NCBI GenBank assembly: GCA_018828385.1
Contig: JAHJVE010000017.1
Span: 1 to 64,000, forward strand
DNA: 64,000 nt
Direction: 5' to 3'
Source of the DNA: Gammaproteobacteria bacterium
GTDB taxonomy: Bacteria; Pseudomonadota; Gammaproteobacteria; Burkholderiales; Rhodocyclaceae
Positions 52,103-63,440 of the stretch are shown here, in pieces. The notes under the pieces are model-generated. The model saw only the letters and a program-made list of their open reading frames with translations. It made no database searches and had not been told where the DNA came from. Each line of letters begins with the position of its first letter. Position 1 is the first letter of the stretch. The translations under genes were made by a program, and so were the position numbers.

Positions 52103-53197
52103 ATGACCGTCAATCTGCTGGATTTCGATGGCGAAAGCCTGACTGCCTGGTTTGCCGAACAGGGCGAAAAGCCCTTCCGCGCCAAGCAGGTCTTGCGCTG
52201 GATTCATCGTTCCGGCGTGGCGGACTTCGATGCCATGACCGACATCGCCAAGAGCCTTCGGGAGAAGCTCAAGGCGAAGGCGGTCGTGGCACCGCCTGCT
52301 GTCGTCTCCGACAAACTGTCGGATGACGGCACGCGCAAGTTCCTGATCGACGTCGGCAACGGCAATGCCGTCGAAACGGTGTTCATTCCCGAAGACGACC
52401 GCGGCACGCTGTGCATCTCGACGCAGGCCGGTTGCGCGCTCGATTGCGCCTTCTGCTCGACCGGCAAGCAGGGCTTCAACCGCAACCTGACGGTGGCGGA
52501 AATCATTGGCCAGCTATGGCAGGCCAATCACGCACTTGGTGCGGTCCACGGCGACGAACGGGTTATTTCCAATGTCGTCCTGATGGGTATGGGCGAGCCC
52601 CTCGCCAATTTCGACAATTCCGTTGCCGCCTTGAAGCTGATGCTCGACGACAACGCCTACGGTCTTTCCCGTCGTCGCGTCACCGTTTCCACCTCTGGCC
52701 TGGTGCCGGTCATGGATCGTCTGGGCGACGAGTGCCCGGTTGCACTGGCGGTCTCGCTGCATGCGCCGAACGACAAACTGCGCGACCAGATCGTGCCGAT
52801 CAACCAGAAATATCCGCTCAAAGAGCTGATGGCCGCCTGTCAGCGTTACCTGGACAAGGCGCCACGTGATTTCATTACCTTCGAGTACATCATGCTCGAC
52901 GGCATCAATGACAGCGATGCCCATGCCCGTGAACTGCTGGCGCTGGTCAAGTCTGTCCATTGCAAATTCAACCTGATTCCCTTCAACCCCTTCCCCGGCT
53001 CGCCATTCAGGCGTTCGTCGGCCGAGCGTGTGCGTCGCTTTGCCGATATCCTGATGCAGGCCGGCATCGTCACGACGACGCGCAAGACCCGTGGCGATGA
53101 CATCGACGCGGCCTGTGGCCAGTTGGCCGGTCAGGTCAAGGACAAGACCCGACGGACTGCCGGACGAGTGATTCCCTTAGTGGAGGCAAGATCGTGA
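52103..53197 (+). CDS. rlmN: 23S rRNA (adenine-2503-C2)/tRNA methyltransferase RlmN
   Basis: 364 residues. Radical-SAM cysteines Cys111, Cys115 and Cys118 lie in [15 protein letters not shown]. The C-terminal Cys338 in AACGQL is the methyl-relay residue. Dual-specificity enzyme acting on 23S rRNA A2503 and on some tRNAs. Its stop overlaps the GTG of the next gene. Confidence 0.96.
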   Translation: MTVNLLDFDGESLTAWFAEQGEKPFRAKQVLRWIHRSGVADFDAMTDIAKSLREKLKAKAVVAPPAVVSDKLSDDGTRKFLIDVGNGNAVETVFIPEDDRGTLCISTQAGCALDCAFCSTGKQGFNRNLTVAEIIGQLWQANHALGAVHGDERVISNVVLMGMGEPLANFDNSVAALKLMLDDNAYGLSRRRVTVSTSGLVPVMDRLGDECPVALAVSLHAPNDKLRDQIVPINQKYPLKELMAACQRYLDKAPRDFITFEYIMLDGINDSDAHARELLALVKSVHCKFNLIPFNPFPGSPFRRSSAERVRRFADILMQAGIVTTTRKTRGDDIDAACGQLAGQVKDKTRRTAGRVIPLVEARS

Positions 53198-53994
53198 AAG
53201 TTTTTTCGCTGAAAAGCCGGGTTGCGAGCATTTTTCTCGGTGTTTTCTGCGCCTTCTCCGTTCAGGCGCAATACGACTTCAACCCCTCGGCAACCAGTCA
53301 GTCGAATGGCGGACCTGATCCAAGTAATCGGGCCAGGATACATACCGAGCTGGGGGCGATGTATTTCCAGGCGGGAAACCCCGGGGTGGCGCTCGATGAG
53401 CTGCGCATTGCCCTGAGTGCCGATTCCAGTTACTTCCAGGCCTACAGCGTTCGTGGGCTGGTTCGGCTTTCGCTGAAGGAATACGGCAAGGCGGAAGAGG
53501 ACTTTCGTCAGGCTTTGAACATGGCGCCCAACGATCCCGAGGTCAATAACAATTACGGCTGGTACCTTTGCGAGACAGGAAAGGAGAGGGAGTCCATCGC
53601 CTACTTCCTGAACGCCCTGAAGAGTCCCTTGTACGAGACGCCAGACCGTGCTTATACCAACGCCGGTACCTGTGCTTTCAAGGCGGGTGATCTCGATGGG
53701 GCCCAGAATTACCTGCTCAAGGCCTTGCAGCTTTCGCGAGATGGGGCCGTTTTGGCACGTCTGCAACTGGCCAGGATTTTTTACCAGCGTGGCAACTTTG
53801 AAGAGTCGCGAATTTATCTGACCGAGTCACTGAAAATGATGGAGCCGCCAACGGCTGATGCTCTCTGGCTCGGTCTGCGCCTTGAGCGCAAGCAGGGTAA
53901 CCGGGCAGCCGAAGCGGGTTACGCCTCGCAACTGCGCGGCCGTTATCCGACGTCAGCGGAGTATCAGGAATTCCTAAAGGGTAATTTTGAATGA
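53194..53994 (+). CDS. pilW: Type IV pilus biogenesis/stability protein PilW (PilF)
   Basis: 266 residues. A signal peptide ends at SVQA-Q (about 25-26), and four or more TPR units follow (for example [28 protein letters not shown], about 50-80, and [21 protein letters not shown], about 112-132). PilW/PilF helps assemble the PilQ secretin. Relatives are usually lipoproteins, but no proper lipobox is visible here. The GTG start overlaps the rlmN stop. Type IV pili also take up DNA in many species. Confidence 0.9.
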   Translation: MKVFSLKSRVASIFLGVFCAFSVQAQYDFNPSATSQSNGGPDPSNRARIHTELGAMYFQAGNPGVALDELRIALSADSSYFQAYSVRGLVRLSLKEYGKAEEDFRQALNMAPNDPEVNNNYGWYLCETGKERESIAYFLNALKSPLYETPDRAYTNAGTCAFKAGDLDGAQNYLLKALQLSRDGAVLARLQLARIFYQRGNFEESRIYLTESLKMMEPPTADALWLGLRLERKQGNRAAEAGYASQLRGRYPTSAEYQEFLKGNFE

Positions 53995-54911
53995 GTGAGC
54001 AGGTGAATATCCAGGACGTTGTTGCCGAAGAGGCAGTCGTGGAAGCCGGGCCGTCGGTCGGCGAGCAATTGCGTCTGGCGCGCGAGGCGCGCGGATTGGA
54101 ACTGGCGGATATCGCCCAGACGCTAAAGCTTGGCCCGCGGCAGGTTGAGTCGCTGGAGGCAGGCGACTGGAAAGGTCTGCCAGGCAATACCTTCATTCGT
54201 GGATTTGTGCGCAACTATGCGCGGCTGATCCAGATTGATCCGACGCCACTCATGGCGCAACTCGATGAAGTGCTCGAAAAGCCAGTCAGCAGCCTTGGCG
54301 TGTCTGACATGACGCCCGCAACCATGCCGCATTCCGGCAGTGTTGGTTCCCGGCGTAGCAAATTCGTTGTGTTGATCGGGGCCGGTTCGGTCGTCCTGGC
54401 CGCATTGCTGTATTTCCTTATTCCCGGAGATCTGTCATCTCTGCGGGAGAGTACGCAATCCCTGCTCGATTCACTGGCCAGGGGGAACAGCGAAGTTTCC
54501 GTTTCGGCACCCGCTGCGACTGTTGCTGAACCTGTTTTCCCTCCGGGTACAACGCCACAGCAGGTGATGAATCCGCAAGTGTTGGAGCCGATAGAAGTGC
54601 AAACTCCGCAAGTCTTGCCTTCAGCGCCTGCAGTTAACCCGGATCAGCGCGAACCCGCCACGACGCCGGTTGAGGCGCCCAAAATGCGTTTTCTGTTTGA
54701 GAAAGACTCTTGGCTTGAGGTTCGGGATCGTGACAACAAGGTTGTCTTTTCCCAGCGCCTGACAGCCGGTACTGAGCAGGCTCTGTCCGGTCAGGGGCCA
54801 TTCTCGGTAACGATTGGCTATGCGCCCGGTGTCCGTGTTTATTGGCACGGTGAGGCTGTGGATCTGGCGCCGCACACGCGTGGCGATGTCGCCCGTCTGG
54901 TTCTGGAGTAA
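53991..54911 (+). CDS. rodZ: RodZ-like helix-turn-helix membrane protein
   Basis: 306 residues. An N-terminal HTH_25 domain (about 20-90) opens VGEQLRLAREARGLELADIAQ and contains FIRGFVRNYARLI. A single membrane helix spans about 123-145, then a low-complexity Pro/Thr/Val linker, and a C-terminal DUF4115 domain (about 225-306) with DSWLEVRDRDNKVVFS. It bridges MreB and the cell wall in rod-shaped cells. Confidence 0.92.
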   Translation: MSEQVNIQDVVAEEAVVEAGPSVGEQLRLAREARGLELADIAQTLKLGPRQVESLEAGDWKGLPGNTFIRGFVRNYARLIQIDPTPLMAQLDEVLEKPVSSLGVSDMTPATMPHSGSVGSRRSKFVVLIGAGSVVLAALLYFLIPGDLSSLRESTQSLLDSLARGNSEVSVSAPAATVAEPVFPPGTTPQQVMNPQVLEPIEVQTPQVLPSAPAVNPDQREPATTPVEAPKMRFLFEKDSWLEVRDRDNKVVFSQRLTAGTEQALSGQGPFSVTIGYAPGVRVYWHGEAVDLAPHTRGDVARLVLE

Positions 54912-54914
54912 GTC

Positions 54915-56144
54915 GTGAGCGCAGTTGCCAAACGCCGGACCCGCTCCTGTTTTGTCGGGCACGTGAAGCTGGGGGGCGATGCCCCAACGGTTGTCCAGTC
55001 GATGACCAATACCGATACCGCTGACTACCTGGCTACCGCCCTGCAAACGGCTGAGCTGGCCAGGGCTGGTTCCGAGTTGGTGCGCATCACGGTGAATTCG
55101 CCGGAGGCCGCTGCCGCCGTACCGAAAATCCGCGAGCACCTCGACCGGATGAACTGCAATGTGCCGCTGATTGGTGATTTTCACTACAACGGCCATCGTC
55201 TGCTGACCGAACATCCTGCCTGCGCCGAGGCACTGGCCAAGTACCGGATCAATCCTGGTAATGTCGGTTTCGGCAAGAAGAAGGACGAGCAGTTCGCGCA
55301 AATGGTCGAACTGGCCTGCAAGTACGATAAGCCGGTGCGCATCGGCGTCAATTGGGGCAGCCTCGATCAGGAATTGCTGGCTCGAATAATGGACGAAAAT
55401 TCCGGTCGACCGCAGCCTTTGGATGCGACCGAGATCATGCGCCACGCGATGGTTACCTCGGCGCTCGAGTCAGCCGCCAAGGCCGAAGAAGTTGGCCTCG
55501 ACGGTGCCAAGATCATCCTGTCCTGCAAGGTCTCGAGCGTTCAGGATCTGATCGCCATTTATCGCGAGTTGTCGAAGCGCGCCGACTACGCGCTTCATCT
55601 CGGTTTGACCGAGGCGGGCATGGGGTCAAAGGGAATCGTTGCATCGACCGCTGCGCTGTCCGTTTTGTTGCAGGAAGGCATCGGCGACACCATTCGCATT
55701 TCGCTGACCCCGGAGCCCGGTGGTTCGCGCACGCAGGAAGTCATCGTTGGCCAGGAGATCCTGCAGACGATGGGACTGCGCGCCTTTACGCCGATGGTTG
55801 CGGCGTGCCCCGGCTGCGGCCGGACGACCAGCACCCTGTTTCAGGAACTGGCTGGCGAAGTTCAGGATTTCGTGCGCGCCAAGATGCCGGAATGGAAACT
55901 GCGCTACGACGGGGCAGAGAACATGACACTGGCGGTCATGGGTTGCATCGTCAATGGCCCCGGCGAATCGAAGCACGCCAACATCGGCATTTCCCTGCCG
56001 GGCACGGGGGAGGCGCCATCGGCGCCAGTTTACGAGGATGGCCAGAAGACCGTCACTCTCAAGGGCGACAACATCGCCAACGAATTCAAGCAAATCATCG
56101 AGCGCTACGTCGAGCGCACTTACACCAAGAAACTGAAGTCATGA
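54915..56144 (+). CDS. ispG: 4-hydroxy-3-methylbut-2-enyl diphosphate synthase
   Basis: 409 residues. The [4Fe-4S] ligands are Cys298 and Cys301 in [10 protein letters not shown] and Cys344 in [11 protein letters not shown]; the fourth ligand is the Glu after the last glycine in the family. It makes HMBPP in the MEP isoprenoid pathway. GTG start at 54915. Its stop overlaps the hisS start. Confidence 0.96.
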   Translation: MSAVAKRRTRSCFVGHVKLGGDAPTVVQSMTNTDTADYLATALQTAELARAGSELVRITVNSPEAAAAVPKIREHLDRMNCNVPLIGDFHYNGHRLLTEHPACAEALAKYRINPGNVGFGKKKDEQFAQMVELACKYDKPVRIGVNWGSLDQELLARIMDENSGRPQPLDATEIMRHAMVTSALESAAKAEEVGLDGAKIILSCKVSSVQDLIAIYRELSKRADYALHLGLTEAGMGSKGIVASTAALSVLLQEGIGDTIRISLTPEPGGSRTQEVIVGQEILQTMGLRAFTPMVAACPGCGRTTSTLFQELAGEVQDFVRAKMPEWKLRYDGAENMTLAVMGCIVNGPGESKHANIGISLPGTGEAPSAPVYEDGQKTVTLKGDNIANEFKQIIERYVERTYTKKLKS

Positions 56145-57430
56145 GTCAAACCTTGCAAGCCGTCCGCGGGATGAATGACATCCTGCCCGACGAAGCCGCA
56201 TTCTGGGAACTTTTCGAAGACACCATCCGGTCGTGGCTGAAAGGCTACGGCTATCGTCCGATCCGCATGCCCATCGTCGAGCCGACGCCGCTCTTCAAGC
56301 GCGCCATCGGCGAAGTTACCGACATCGTCGAAAAGGAAATGTATTCCTTCATCGACGGCCTCAATGGCGAAGCACTGACCTTGCGTCCGGAGGGTACGGC
56401 TGGTTGCGTGCGGGCCGTCATTGAACACAATCTGGCCGCCCGCCAGACCCAGCGTCTTTACTACATTGGCCAGATGTTCCGCCATGAACGTCCGCAAAAG
56501 GGGCGTTACCGCCAGTTTCATCAGGTCGGTGTCGAATCGTTCGGCATGGCCGGCCCGGATATCGATGCCGAAATGATCCTCATGGGTGCCCGTTTGTGGA
56601 ACGACCTTGGGTTGGACGGCATCGAACTGCAACTCAACAGTCTTGGCCAGCCAGCCGAGCGCGCCCAGCATCGGGCAGCCTTGGTCACCTATTTCGAGGA
56701 AAACGCCGAGTTGCTTGACGAGGATTCCAGGCGTCGTCTGCATACCAATCCGCTGCGCATTCTCGATACGAAGAATCCAGCCATGCAGGATCTGTGCGCT
56801 GATGCCCCGAAGCTGATCGACTACCTCGGTGCTGAGTCGCTGGCCCACTTCGAAGGCGTGCAGCGCGTTTTGCGCGATGCAGGCATCACCTTCAAGATCA
56901 ATCCGCGCCTGGTCCGTGGTCTGGACTATTACAATCTCACCGTTTTCGAGTGGGTCACTGACAAACTGGGGGCACAGGGTACGGTCTGTGCAGGTGGTCG
57001 TTACGATGGACTGGTCGAGCAGCTCGGCGGCAAGCCGACGCCAGCCTGCGGTTTTGCCATGGGCGTCGAGCGTTTGATTGCCTTGATCAAGGATTCGGGT
57101 GGTGAGCCGGCGGCACCGGTGCCTGATGTCTATCTTGTGCATCAGGGGGAAGAAGCGGCTCGCCTTGCCTTCCGCGTCGCGGAAGGCCTGCGCGATCAGG
57201 GCATTGATGTGCTGCAGCACTGCGGTGGTGGCAGTTTCAAGTCGCAGATGAAGAAGGCCGATGGCAGCGGTGCGACCTTTGCAGTGATTATTGGCGATGA
57301 CGAAGCGTCGACCGGCGAGGTCCAATTGAAGTCGCTGCGTCAGGCCGGCATCGAACAATGTAAACTGAAAGTCGATGAGTTGGCCGAGGCCATCATCGAC
57401 CAAATTATTGATTCGGACGAAGAGGAATAA
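56141..57430 (+). CDS. hisS: Histidyl-tRNA synthetase
   Basis: 429 residues, class II. Motif 2 is [16 protein letters not shown], the histidine-specific [13 protein letters not shown] lies mid-protein, and motif 3 is [12 protein letters not shown]-terminal anticodon-binding domain follows (about 330-429). The ATG at 56141 is the natural start; the frame stays open far upstream but that part is inside ispG. Confidence 0.97.
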   Translation: MSQTLQAVRGMNDILPDEAAFWELFEDTIRSWLKGYGYRPIRMPIVEPTPLFKRAIGEVTDIVEKEMYSFIDGLNGEALTLRPEGTAGCVRAVIEHNLAARQTQRLYYIGQMFRHERPQKGRYRQFHQVGVESFGMAGPDIDAEMILMGARLWNDLGLDGIELQLNSLGQPAERAQHRAALVTYFEENAELLDEDSRRRLHTNPLRILDTKNPAMQDLCADAPKLIDYLGAESLAHFEGVQRVLRDAGITFKINPRLVRGLDYYNLTVFEWVTDKLGAQGTVCAGGRYDGLVEQLGGKPTPACGFAMGVERLIALIKDSGGEPAAPVPDVYLVHQGEEAARLAFRVAEGLRDQGIDVLQHCGGGSFKSQMKKADGSGATFAVIIGDDEASTGEVQLKSLRQAGIEQCKLKVDELAEAIIDQIIDSDEEE

Positions 57431-57435
57431 GCAGC

Positions 57436-58074
57436 ATGGCGCATTACGACCTCGAAGAGCAGGAACAGATTGATACCCTGAAAACCTGGTGGAAGATGTA
57501 TGGCAACCTTGTGACGAGCGTGGTCGTTGCGGCTTCACTGGGTGTGGTCGGCTGGCAGGGCTGGAACTGGTATCAGCGCGGGCAGACAACCCAGGCCGCT
57601 GCTATTTATGCCGTGCTGGAGCAGGCGGCCGCGATTGGCGATGCACAGAAGGTCAAGTCAGCCGCGGGCGAGCTGGCTGAGAAGTTTGGTGGCACCAGTT
57701 ACGCGTCTCTTGGTGCCCTGCTGGCCGGTAAGCAATCATTCGAAACGGGCGACCTCAAGACTGCCAAGTCCCAATTCGGCTGGGTGGCGGAAAACGGCCA
57801 GGACGAGATGAGGGATCTGGCGCGCCTGCGCCTGGTAGCAGTCGAAATCGACGAGCAAGCATACGAAAAAGCGCTGAAAGAACTCGATGCTGCCCATGCA
57901 CCAGCTTTCGACGCGCGTTTCCAGGAGTTGAAAGGTGACGTTTTTGCCGCTCAGGGGAAAAAGCCCGAAGCGCGTTCGGCCTACAAAGCAGCCTTGGGAA
58001 AGATGACCGGCAAGCAGGGGGCGGGCCGTGAACTGCTTCAACAGAAGCTCGATAATCTGGGCGAGGCAGTCTGA
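57436..58074 (+). CDS. YfgM-like TPR membrane protein
   Basis: 212 residues. A short cytosolic head (YDLEEQEQIDTLKTWW) and one membrane helix (about 24-43) precede a periplasmic TPR domain. The family (YfgM/DUF2133) works with the Sec translocon and periplasmic chaperones, and lies between hisS and bamB in many proteobacteria, as here. It shares one base with bamB. Confidence 0.92.
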   Translation: MAHYDLEEQEQIDTLKTWWKMYGNLVTSVVVAASLGVVGWQGWNWYQRGQTTQAAAIYAVLEQAAAIGDAQKVKSAAGELAEKFGGTSYASLGALLAGKQSFETGDLKTAKSQFGWVAENGQDEMRDLARLRLVAVEIDEQAYEKALKELDAAHAPAFDARFQELKGDVFAAQGKKPEARSAYKAALGKMTGKQGAGRELLQQKLDNLGEAV

Positions 58075-59234
58075 TGTCACGTCAACTAGCCGCCCTTCTT
58101 GTCGCCTCCGGCCTCGTTCTGGGAGGCTGCGCGACTGTCTCCGATGCGATTGACTCGATTAATCCATTTGCCAGCGCCGGACCCAAAATGACCCCATTGG
58201 GGCAGCTAACTCCGACAGCCGAGGTCAAGACAATATGGTCGGCCAGTGTCGGCAAGGCTGGGGATTACACCTTTACTCCTGCCGTGGTAGGAAATGCAGC
58301 CTATGTGGCGAGCCGTAACGGGATGCTCGCCCGCCTCGAGGATGGCAAGGTCGTCTGGAAAATCGAGACTGGTCAGCCGCTCTCGGCTGGTGTAGGGGCG
58401 AGCAGCCGCCTGGTCGCCGTTGGCACATCAAAAGGTGATGTGCTCGCTTTTTCAGCCGATGATGGCAAGGCTCTCTGGCAGGCAAAGGTCTCCAGCGAGG
58501 TCCTGGCGGCGCCGGTCGTCGGCGATGACGGTGTCGCAGTGAAGAGCGGCGACAACCGGATTCATTTGCTTGATGCTGGGGATGGTGGGCGAAAATGGAT
58601 TTATCAACGGTCTACGCCTTCGTTATCCGTGCGCAGTGCTGGTTCGCCAGTGTTTGCCGATCGCTATATCTTTGTCGGATACCCTGGCGGCAAGCTCGTG
58701 GCTCTGGCGATACAAAATGGTGCGCCGGTCTGGGAAGGGGCTGTCGCCTTGCCCAAGGGGGCCACCGAACTTGACCGGGTGGCAGATATTGTTGCGTCGC
58801 CCGTGATAGATGGCACTCTGATCTGTGCTGTCGCCTTCCAGGGGCGCGTTGCCTGTTTTGACATGGGGCAGGGCGGGGCGTTGGTCTGGTCGCGTGACTT
58901 GTCGTCAGTGACCGGCTTGGCCATGGATAGCCGCTACCTGTTCGTTGCAGATGACAAGGGCGTTGTCCATGCGCTGGACCGTCAGTCTGGCAGCAGCCTG
59001 TGGAAGCAGGATAAACTCAAGAACCGTCGCCTCTCGACCCCCGTTGTGCAACGTGGATTGGTTGCCGTGGCAGATGCAGAGGGTATTGTTCACTTCCTTT
59101 CACGTGATGATGGCAGCTTCGCTGCCCGTCAAAAAACCGATGGTACGCCGGTTCGCGCGCCACTTCAGATGCTCGGTAATGCTGTTCTGGTGCAAACCAC
59201 CGGTGGTAGCGTGAGCGCAATCGAGGCTCAATGA
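58074..59234 (+). CDS. bamB: Outer-membrane assembly lipoprotein BamB
   Basis: 386 residues. The lipobox LGGC is at about 14-17. The rest is an eight-bladed beta-propeller with repeated PQQ-like strands such as [16 protein letters not shown] and [10 protein letters not shown]. It binds BamA and helps insert beta-barrel proteins. The stop overlaps the der start by 4 bp. Confidence 0.95.
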   Translation: MSRQLAALLVASGLVLGGCATVSDAIDSINPFASAGPKMTPLGQLTPTAEVKTIWSASVGKAGDYTFTPAVVGNAAYVASRNGMLARLEDGKVVWKIETGQPLSAGVGASSRLVAVGTSKGDVLAFSADDGKALWQAKVSSEVLAAPVVGDDGVAVKSGDNRIHLLDAGDGGRKWIYQRSTPSLSVRSAGSPVFADRYIFVGYPGGKLVALAIQNGAPVWEGAVALPKGATELDRVADIVASPVIDGTLICAVAFQGRVACFDMGQGGALVWSRDLSSVTGLAMDSRYLFVADDKGVVHALDRQSGSSLWKQDKLKNRRLSTPVVQRGLVAVADAEGIVHFLSRDDGSFAARQKTDGTPVRAPLQMLGNAVLVQTTGGSVSAIEAQ

Positions 59235-60562
59235 AACCTACGCTCGTTTTGGTTGGCCGGCCCAATGTCGGGAAATCCACACTTTTCAATCGCCTGACCA
59301 AGTCCCGTGATGCCATCGTGGCAGATCTGCCTGGTCTGACGCGGGATCGTCACTATGGTCATGGAAAACTTGGCAAAAAGCCCCATCTGGTGGTCGATAC
59401 CGGCGGTTTCGAGCCGCTGGTCAAGGAGGGGATTCTCCATGAAATGGCACGTCAGACCGAACAGGCTATTGCCGAAGCCGACGCCATTATTTTTGTGGTC
59501 GATGGCCGTACCGGTCTGACGCCGCACGACAAGGAAATTGCCAACAAGCTGCGTCGCGTCGATTGTCCTGTGATCGTTGCGGTCAACAAGGCCGAAGGCA
59601 TGAATACCGGCATGGTCGAGGCGGAGTTTCATGAGCTCGGTCTTGGCGAACCCAATGCAATTTCGGCCGCCCATGGCGAGGGTGTGCGTGGCTTGGTCGA
59701 GTTGGCACTCGAAGATTTTCCTGAACCCGAGGACGAAGAGTGGCATTCCGATGCCATCCGCGTTGCGATTGTCGGCCGGCCCAATGTCGGCAAGTCCACT
59801 CTGATCAATACTGTGCTTGGTGAGGAACGAGTCATTGCCTTTGATGCGCCGGGGACAACCCGTGACTCGATCGAGATCGATTTCGAAAAAGCTGGCCGTA
59901 AGTACGTGCTCATCGACACGGCTGGCATGCGCAAGCGCGGCAAAGTTTTTGAGTCGATAGAGAAATTTTCCGTAGTCAAGACGCTGCAGGCGATCGAGGA
60001 CGCCAACGTCGTCATCCTGATGGTTGACGCGCAGGCAGATGTATCAGATCAGGATGCGCATATCGCCGACTTCATCGTTCAGTCAGGTAAAGCGCTGGTC
60101 GTTGCGGTCAACAAATGGGATGGCCTCGATTCCTACGTTCGTGAGCAGACGCGCCAGATATTGCAACGTAAGCTGCAATTTCTCAGTTTCGCCAAGTTTC
60201 ATTTCATTTCCGCACGCGACAACATTGGTTTGGAATCATTGTTCCGTTCTGTTGACTCCGCTTATGCGGCAGCCATGGCCAAGATGACCACCCCGCGCCT
60301 GACCCGTGTGCTGATCGACGCGGTCGCCAAGCAGGCGCCGGCCAAGCATGGGTTGTTTCGTCCCAAGCCGCGCTATGCTCACCAGGGCGGATCAAATCCG
60401 CCGATCATCGTTATCCATGGCAACGCGGTTGACAAGATAACCGACAGCTATCGACGCTTCCTTGAGCACACATTCCGTGAAGCCTTCAAATTGCAGGGAA
60501 CGCCTTTGCGCATCCAGTGTGTTTCCGGGAAAAATCCGTTTGCCGACAAAGACAAGAAATAA
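59231..60562 (+). CDS. der: Ribosome biogenesis GTPase Der (EngA)
   Basis: 443 residues with two tandem GTPase domains, each with GRPNVGKS (9-16 and 182-189) and NKxD-type NKAE/NKWD. A KH-like C-terminal domain ends it. Der helps mature the 50S subunit. Confidence 0.97.
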   Translation: MKPTLVLVGRPNVGKSTLFNRLTKSRDAIVADLPGLTRDRHYGHGKLGKKPHLVVDTGGFEPLVKEGILHEMARQTEQAIAEADAIIFVVDGRTGLTPHDKEIANKLRRVDCPVIVAVNKAEGMNTGMVEAEFHELGLGEPNAISAAHGEGVRGLVELALEDFPEPEDEEWHSDAIRVAIVGRPNVGKSTLINTVLGEERVIAFDAPGTTRDSIEIDFEKAGRKYVLIDTAGMRKRGKVFESIEKFSVVKTLQAIEDANVVILMVDAQADVSDQDAHIADFIVQSGKALVVAVNKWDGLDSYVREQTRQILQRKLQFLSFAKFHFISARDNIGLESLFRSVDSAYAAAMAKMTTPRLTRVLIDAVAKQAPAKHGLFRPKPRYAHQGGSNPPIIVIHGNAVDKITDSYRRFLEHTFREAFKLQGTPLRIQCVSGKNPFADKDKK

Positions 60563-60574
60563 TCTGCAAAATCT

Positions 60575-60604
60575 TTGGCAGCACTTTATAAATTTGGGTA
60601 CATT
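60575..60604 (+). promoter_or_regulatory. Promoter of hfq
   Basis: TTGGCA and TACATT with 18-bp spacing, 35 bases before the hfq ATG, which itself follows ATGGAG. Confidence 0.5.
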
Positions 60605-60638
60605 AGGACCCTCATAACAATTACATGGAGTCCACACC

Positions 60639-60875
60639 ATGAGTAACAAAGGGCAACTTTTACAAGACCCCTTCCTTAACGCTCTCCGTCGCGAGCATGT
60701 TCCCGTCTCAATTTACCTGGTGAACGGGATCAAATTGCAGGGCCAGGTTGAATCGTTCGATCAGTACGTCGTGCTGCTCAAGAACACGGTTACCCAGATG
60801 GTCTACAAACATGCTATCTCAACGGTGGTTCCGGCCCGCCCGGTTAACCTCCAGCAGGAACAGGCAGCGGAATAA
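60639..60875 (+). CDS. hfq: RNA chaperone Hfq
   Basis: 78 residues. Sm1 ([20 protein letters not shown]) and Sm2 ([12 protein letters not shown]) are intact, with a very short C-terminal tail (about 10 residues). The hexamer pairs small RNAs with mRNAs. It is followed by hflX-hflK-hflC, the classical order. Confidence 0.97.
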   Translation: MSNKGQLLQDPFLNALRREHVPVSIYLVNGIKLQGQVESFDQYVVLLKNTVTQMVYKHAISTVVPARPVNLQQEQAAE

Positions 60876-60938
60876 TCGACTCCCGCCCAGCGACCCGCCT
60901 GGATGGTGGGTTCGCGTACATCTTTCCCGGAAATACCC

Positions 60939-62093
60939 ATGATTGAACGACCTGCCGCCGGTGAACGTGCAGTGATCGTTCAGCTTGATTTTGGTCAGCC
61001 TGATCTCGAAGATCAGTTGGGAGAGGTACGTTTGCTGGCTGAGTCGGCAGGTGGCGTTGTAGTCAGCGAAGTTTTTGGCCGGCGCCAGAGTCCTGACCCC
61101 AAGACCTTTGTCGGCAAGGGAAAGGTCGATGAGATCGCGGCGATGGTTTTGGCCGGCGAGGCTGACTTGGTGATTTTTAATCATGAACTATCTCCGGCGC
61201 AGGAACGTAATCTTGAACGAATCCTCAAATGCAGGGTGATCGATCGGACCAGTCTGATTCTTGATATATTCGCCCTGCGCGCTTCAAGTGCTGAGGGTAA
61301 GTTGCAGGTTGAGTTGGCTCAACTCGAACATTTGTCGACGCGATTGGTCCGTGGTTGGACTCACCTTGAGCGGCAACGCGGCGGTATCGGCATGCGCGGC
61401 CCGGGGGAGAAGCAACTTGAAACCGACCGCCGTCTCCTCGGTAATCGCGTCAAGCTGTTGAAAGACCGGCTTGGGAAACTCTCGCGGCAACGCGGTGTTC
61501 AGCGCAAGGCGCGGATGCGTGGTGATGTCCTGAATGTTTCGCTGGTCGGCTATACCAATGCCGGAAAATCAACCTTATTCAACGCACTGACACACGCCGG
61601 CGTTTTTGCTGCCGATCAATTGTTTGCCACACTCGACACGACTTCCCGCAAACTATGGGTCGAAGGTGCCGGTAATATCGTGATTTCCGATACCGTTGGC
61701 TTCATACGTGATCTGCCACACTCCTTGGTCGACGCTTTTCATGCAACGCTGGAAGTGGCAACCCATGCCGACCTGCTGCTGCATGTTGTAGATAGTGCAA
61801 GTCATGCTCGCGATGAACAGATAGGTGAAGTTGACAAGGTGCTCAGGGAAATCGGTGCTGACCGCGTCAGGCAATTGATTGTTTGGAACAAGATAGATCT
61901 GACCGAGGCCCTGCCGGGCGTCGAGCGGAGTGAGTATGGTAATATCGCGCGCGTTCGAGTCAGTGCGCGGACAGGAGATGGATTGGATTTGCTGCGCCAA
62001 TCCTTGGCCGAATATGCCCGAGCCAAAGCTGAAGCACGTCAGAAGGCGATTGCCGAGGCTGAATATGAAGCACAACACGATTACATCAACTGA
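60939..62093 (+). CDS. hflX: Ribosome-splitting GTPase HflX
   Basis: 384 residues. The N-terminal HflX domain contains GKVDEIA and FNHELSPAQERNLE, with RMRGDVLNVSLVG leading into a GTPase domain, whose Walker A GYTNAGKS is at 204-211. It rescues stalled ribosomes under heat and stress. ATG at 60939 was preferred to the GTG-opened extension at 60903. Confidence 0.95.
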   Translation: MIERPAAGERAVIVQLDFGQPDLEDQLGEVRLLAESAGGVVVSEVFGRRQSPDPKTFVGKGKVDEIAAMVLAGEADLVIFNHELSPAQERNLERILKCRVIDRTSLILDIFALRASSAEGKLQVELAQLEHLSTRLVRGWTHLERQRGGIGMRGPGEKQLETDRRLLGNRVKLLKDRLGKLSRQRGVQRKARMRGDVLNVSLVGYTNAGKSTLFNALTHAGVFAADQLFATLDTTSRKLWVEGAGNIVISDTVGFIRDLPHSLVDAFHATLEVATHADLLLHVVDSASHARDEQIGEVDKVLREIGADRVRQLIVWNKIDLTEALPGVERSEYGNIARVRVSARTGDGLDLLRQSLAEYARAKAEARQKAIAEAEYEAQHDYIN

Positions 62094-62129
62094 ATCCCGA
62101 CACCCATGATTCCGACCCTAGGTATTTTT

Positions 62130-63440
62130 ATGTCAATCAACGACCCGCAGTGGGGTAACCGTGGTGGCAACGACGGTGACAAACCCAACGGCAACGGTCC
62201 GCGCCGACCCAATGACGGGCCGCCTGATCTGGAAGAGCTCTGGCGCGATTTCAATCGCAAACTGACTGGAATGTTTGGCAAAAAAGGCGGCGGAGGCGGT
62301 AACGGCGGCGGTGATGGTCCGCGTATGCCGAACATCGACTTCAATCCGAAATTTGTCGGCGGTGGCGTTGGTTTGTTGATCGGGTTGGTAGCTGTTGTTT
62401 GGCTTGCTTCTGGTTTTTACATCGTAGATGCCTCTCAGCGTGGCCTTGTTCTCCAGTTCGGCAGCTTCAAGGAGGCTACCGAGCCAGGCCTGCGCTGGCG
62501 TTTACCTGCCCCGATCCAGTCGCACGAACTGGTCAATCTGACAGGTGTGCGTACCATCGAAATCGGCTATCGGGGCACGGAGCGCAACAAGGTGCTCAAG
62601 GAAGCACTGATGCTTACCGATGACGAGAACATCGTAAATATCCAGTTCGCCGTTCAGTACATCCTGAAGGATCCGGTCGAATATCTATTCAACAACCGCT
62701 ATCCGGACGAAGCCGTGATGGGGGCTGCCGAGTCGGCCGTTCGCGAAATCGTCGGCAAGAGCAAGATGAACTTCGTGCTGTACGAAGGCCGTGAGCAGAT
62801 CGCCACTGAGGCGGCAGAGTTGATGCAGGGCATCCTCGATCGCTACAAGAGCGGCATCCTGATTTCCAAGGTGACCATGCAGAATGCCCAACCGCCCGAA
62901 CAGGTGCAGGCTGCTTTCGACGACGCGGTGAAGGCCGGACAGGATCGTGAACGGCAGAAGAATGAAGGTCAGGCCTACGCCAATGATGTGATCCCGAAGG
63001 CCAAGGGTACGGCAGCGCGCCTGTTGGAAGAGGCCAATGGTTACAAGCAGCGCGTCATTTCGTCGGCAGATGGTGAAGCTTCGCGCTTCAAGCAGGTGCT
63101 CACCGAGTACGCAAAGGCCCCCGAAGTTACACGCCAGCGTATGTACCTTGAAACCATGCAACAAATTTACGCCAATACCAGCAAGGTTATGGTCGACGCC
63201 AAGGGCCAGGGCAACCTGCTTTATCTGCCCCTCGACAAGTTGATGCAGTCTGCTGGCGGGGTGCCTGCCATGCAGGCAGCGCCGGAGGCTTCGCTTGCTC
63301 CATCGTCGGCAAGGGCTTCTGCGCCTCTGTCTTCAAACGCGCCGCCGCAAGTGGAAGGCGCGCTGAATGCCGGTGGCGGTTCGTATTCTTCAAGTTCGCG
63401 CGATGGTTCGCTGCGTTCGCGTGATCGGGAGGTGCGTTGA
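62130..63440 (+). CDS. hflK: FtsH regulator HflK
   Basis: 436 residues. A Gly/Asn/Pro-rich head with GGGGGNGGGDG (about 48-60) precedes one membrane helix (about 80-98) and an SPFH/band-7 domain (about 98-330). HflK and HflC form a cage around FtsH. ATG at 62130 gives the typical MSINDPQWGN; an ATG at 62106 is in frame but less likely. The stop overlaps the hflC ATG by one base. Confidence 0.94.
   Translation: MSINDPQWGNRGGNDGDKPNGNGPRRPNDGPPDLEELWRDFNRKLTGMFGKKGGGGGNGGGDGPRMPNIDFNPKFVGGGVGLLIGLVAVVWLASGFYIVDASQRGLVLQFGSFKEATEPGLRWRLPAPIQSHELVNLTGVRTIEIGYRGTERNKVLKEALMLTDDENIVNIQFAVQYILKDPVEYLFNNRYPDEAVMGAAESAVREIVGKSKMNFVLYEGREQIATEAAELMQGILDRYKSGILISKVTMQNAQPPEQVQAAFDDAVKAGQDRERQKNEGQAYANDVIPKAKGTAARLLEEANGYKQRVISSADGEASRFKQVLTEYAKAPEVTRQRMYLETMQQIYANTSKVMVDAKGQGNLLYLPLDKLMQSAGGVPAMQAAPEASLAPSSARASAPLSSNAPPQVEGALNAGGGSYSSSSRDGSLRSRDREVR

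Noticed and set aside
55352..56140. N-terminal extension of hisS
   Set aside because: This lies wholly inside ispG; the hisS ATG at 56141 gives a full-length, normal synthetase.
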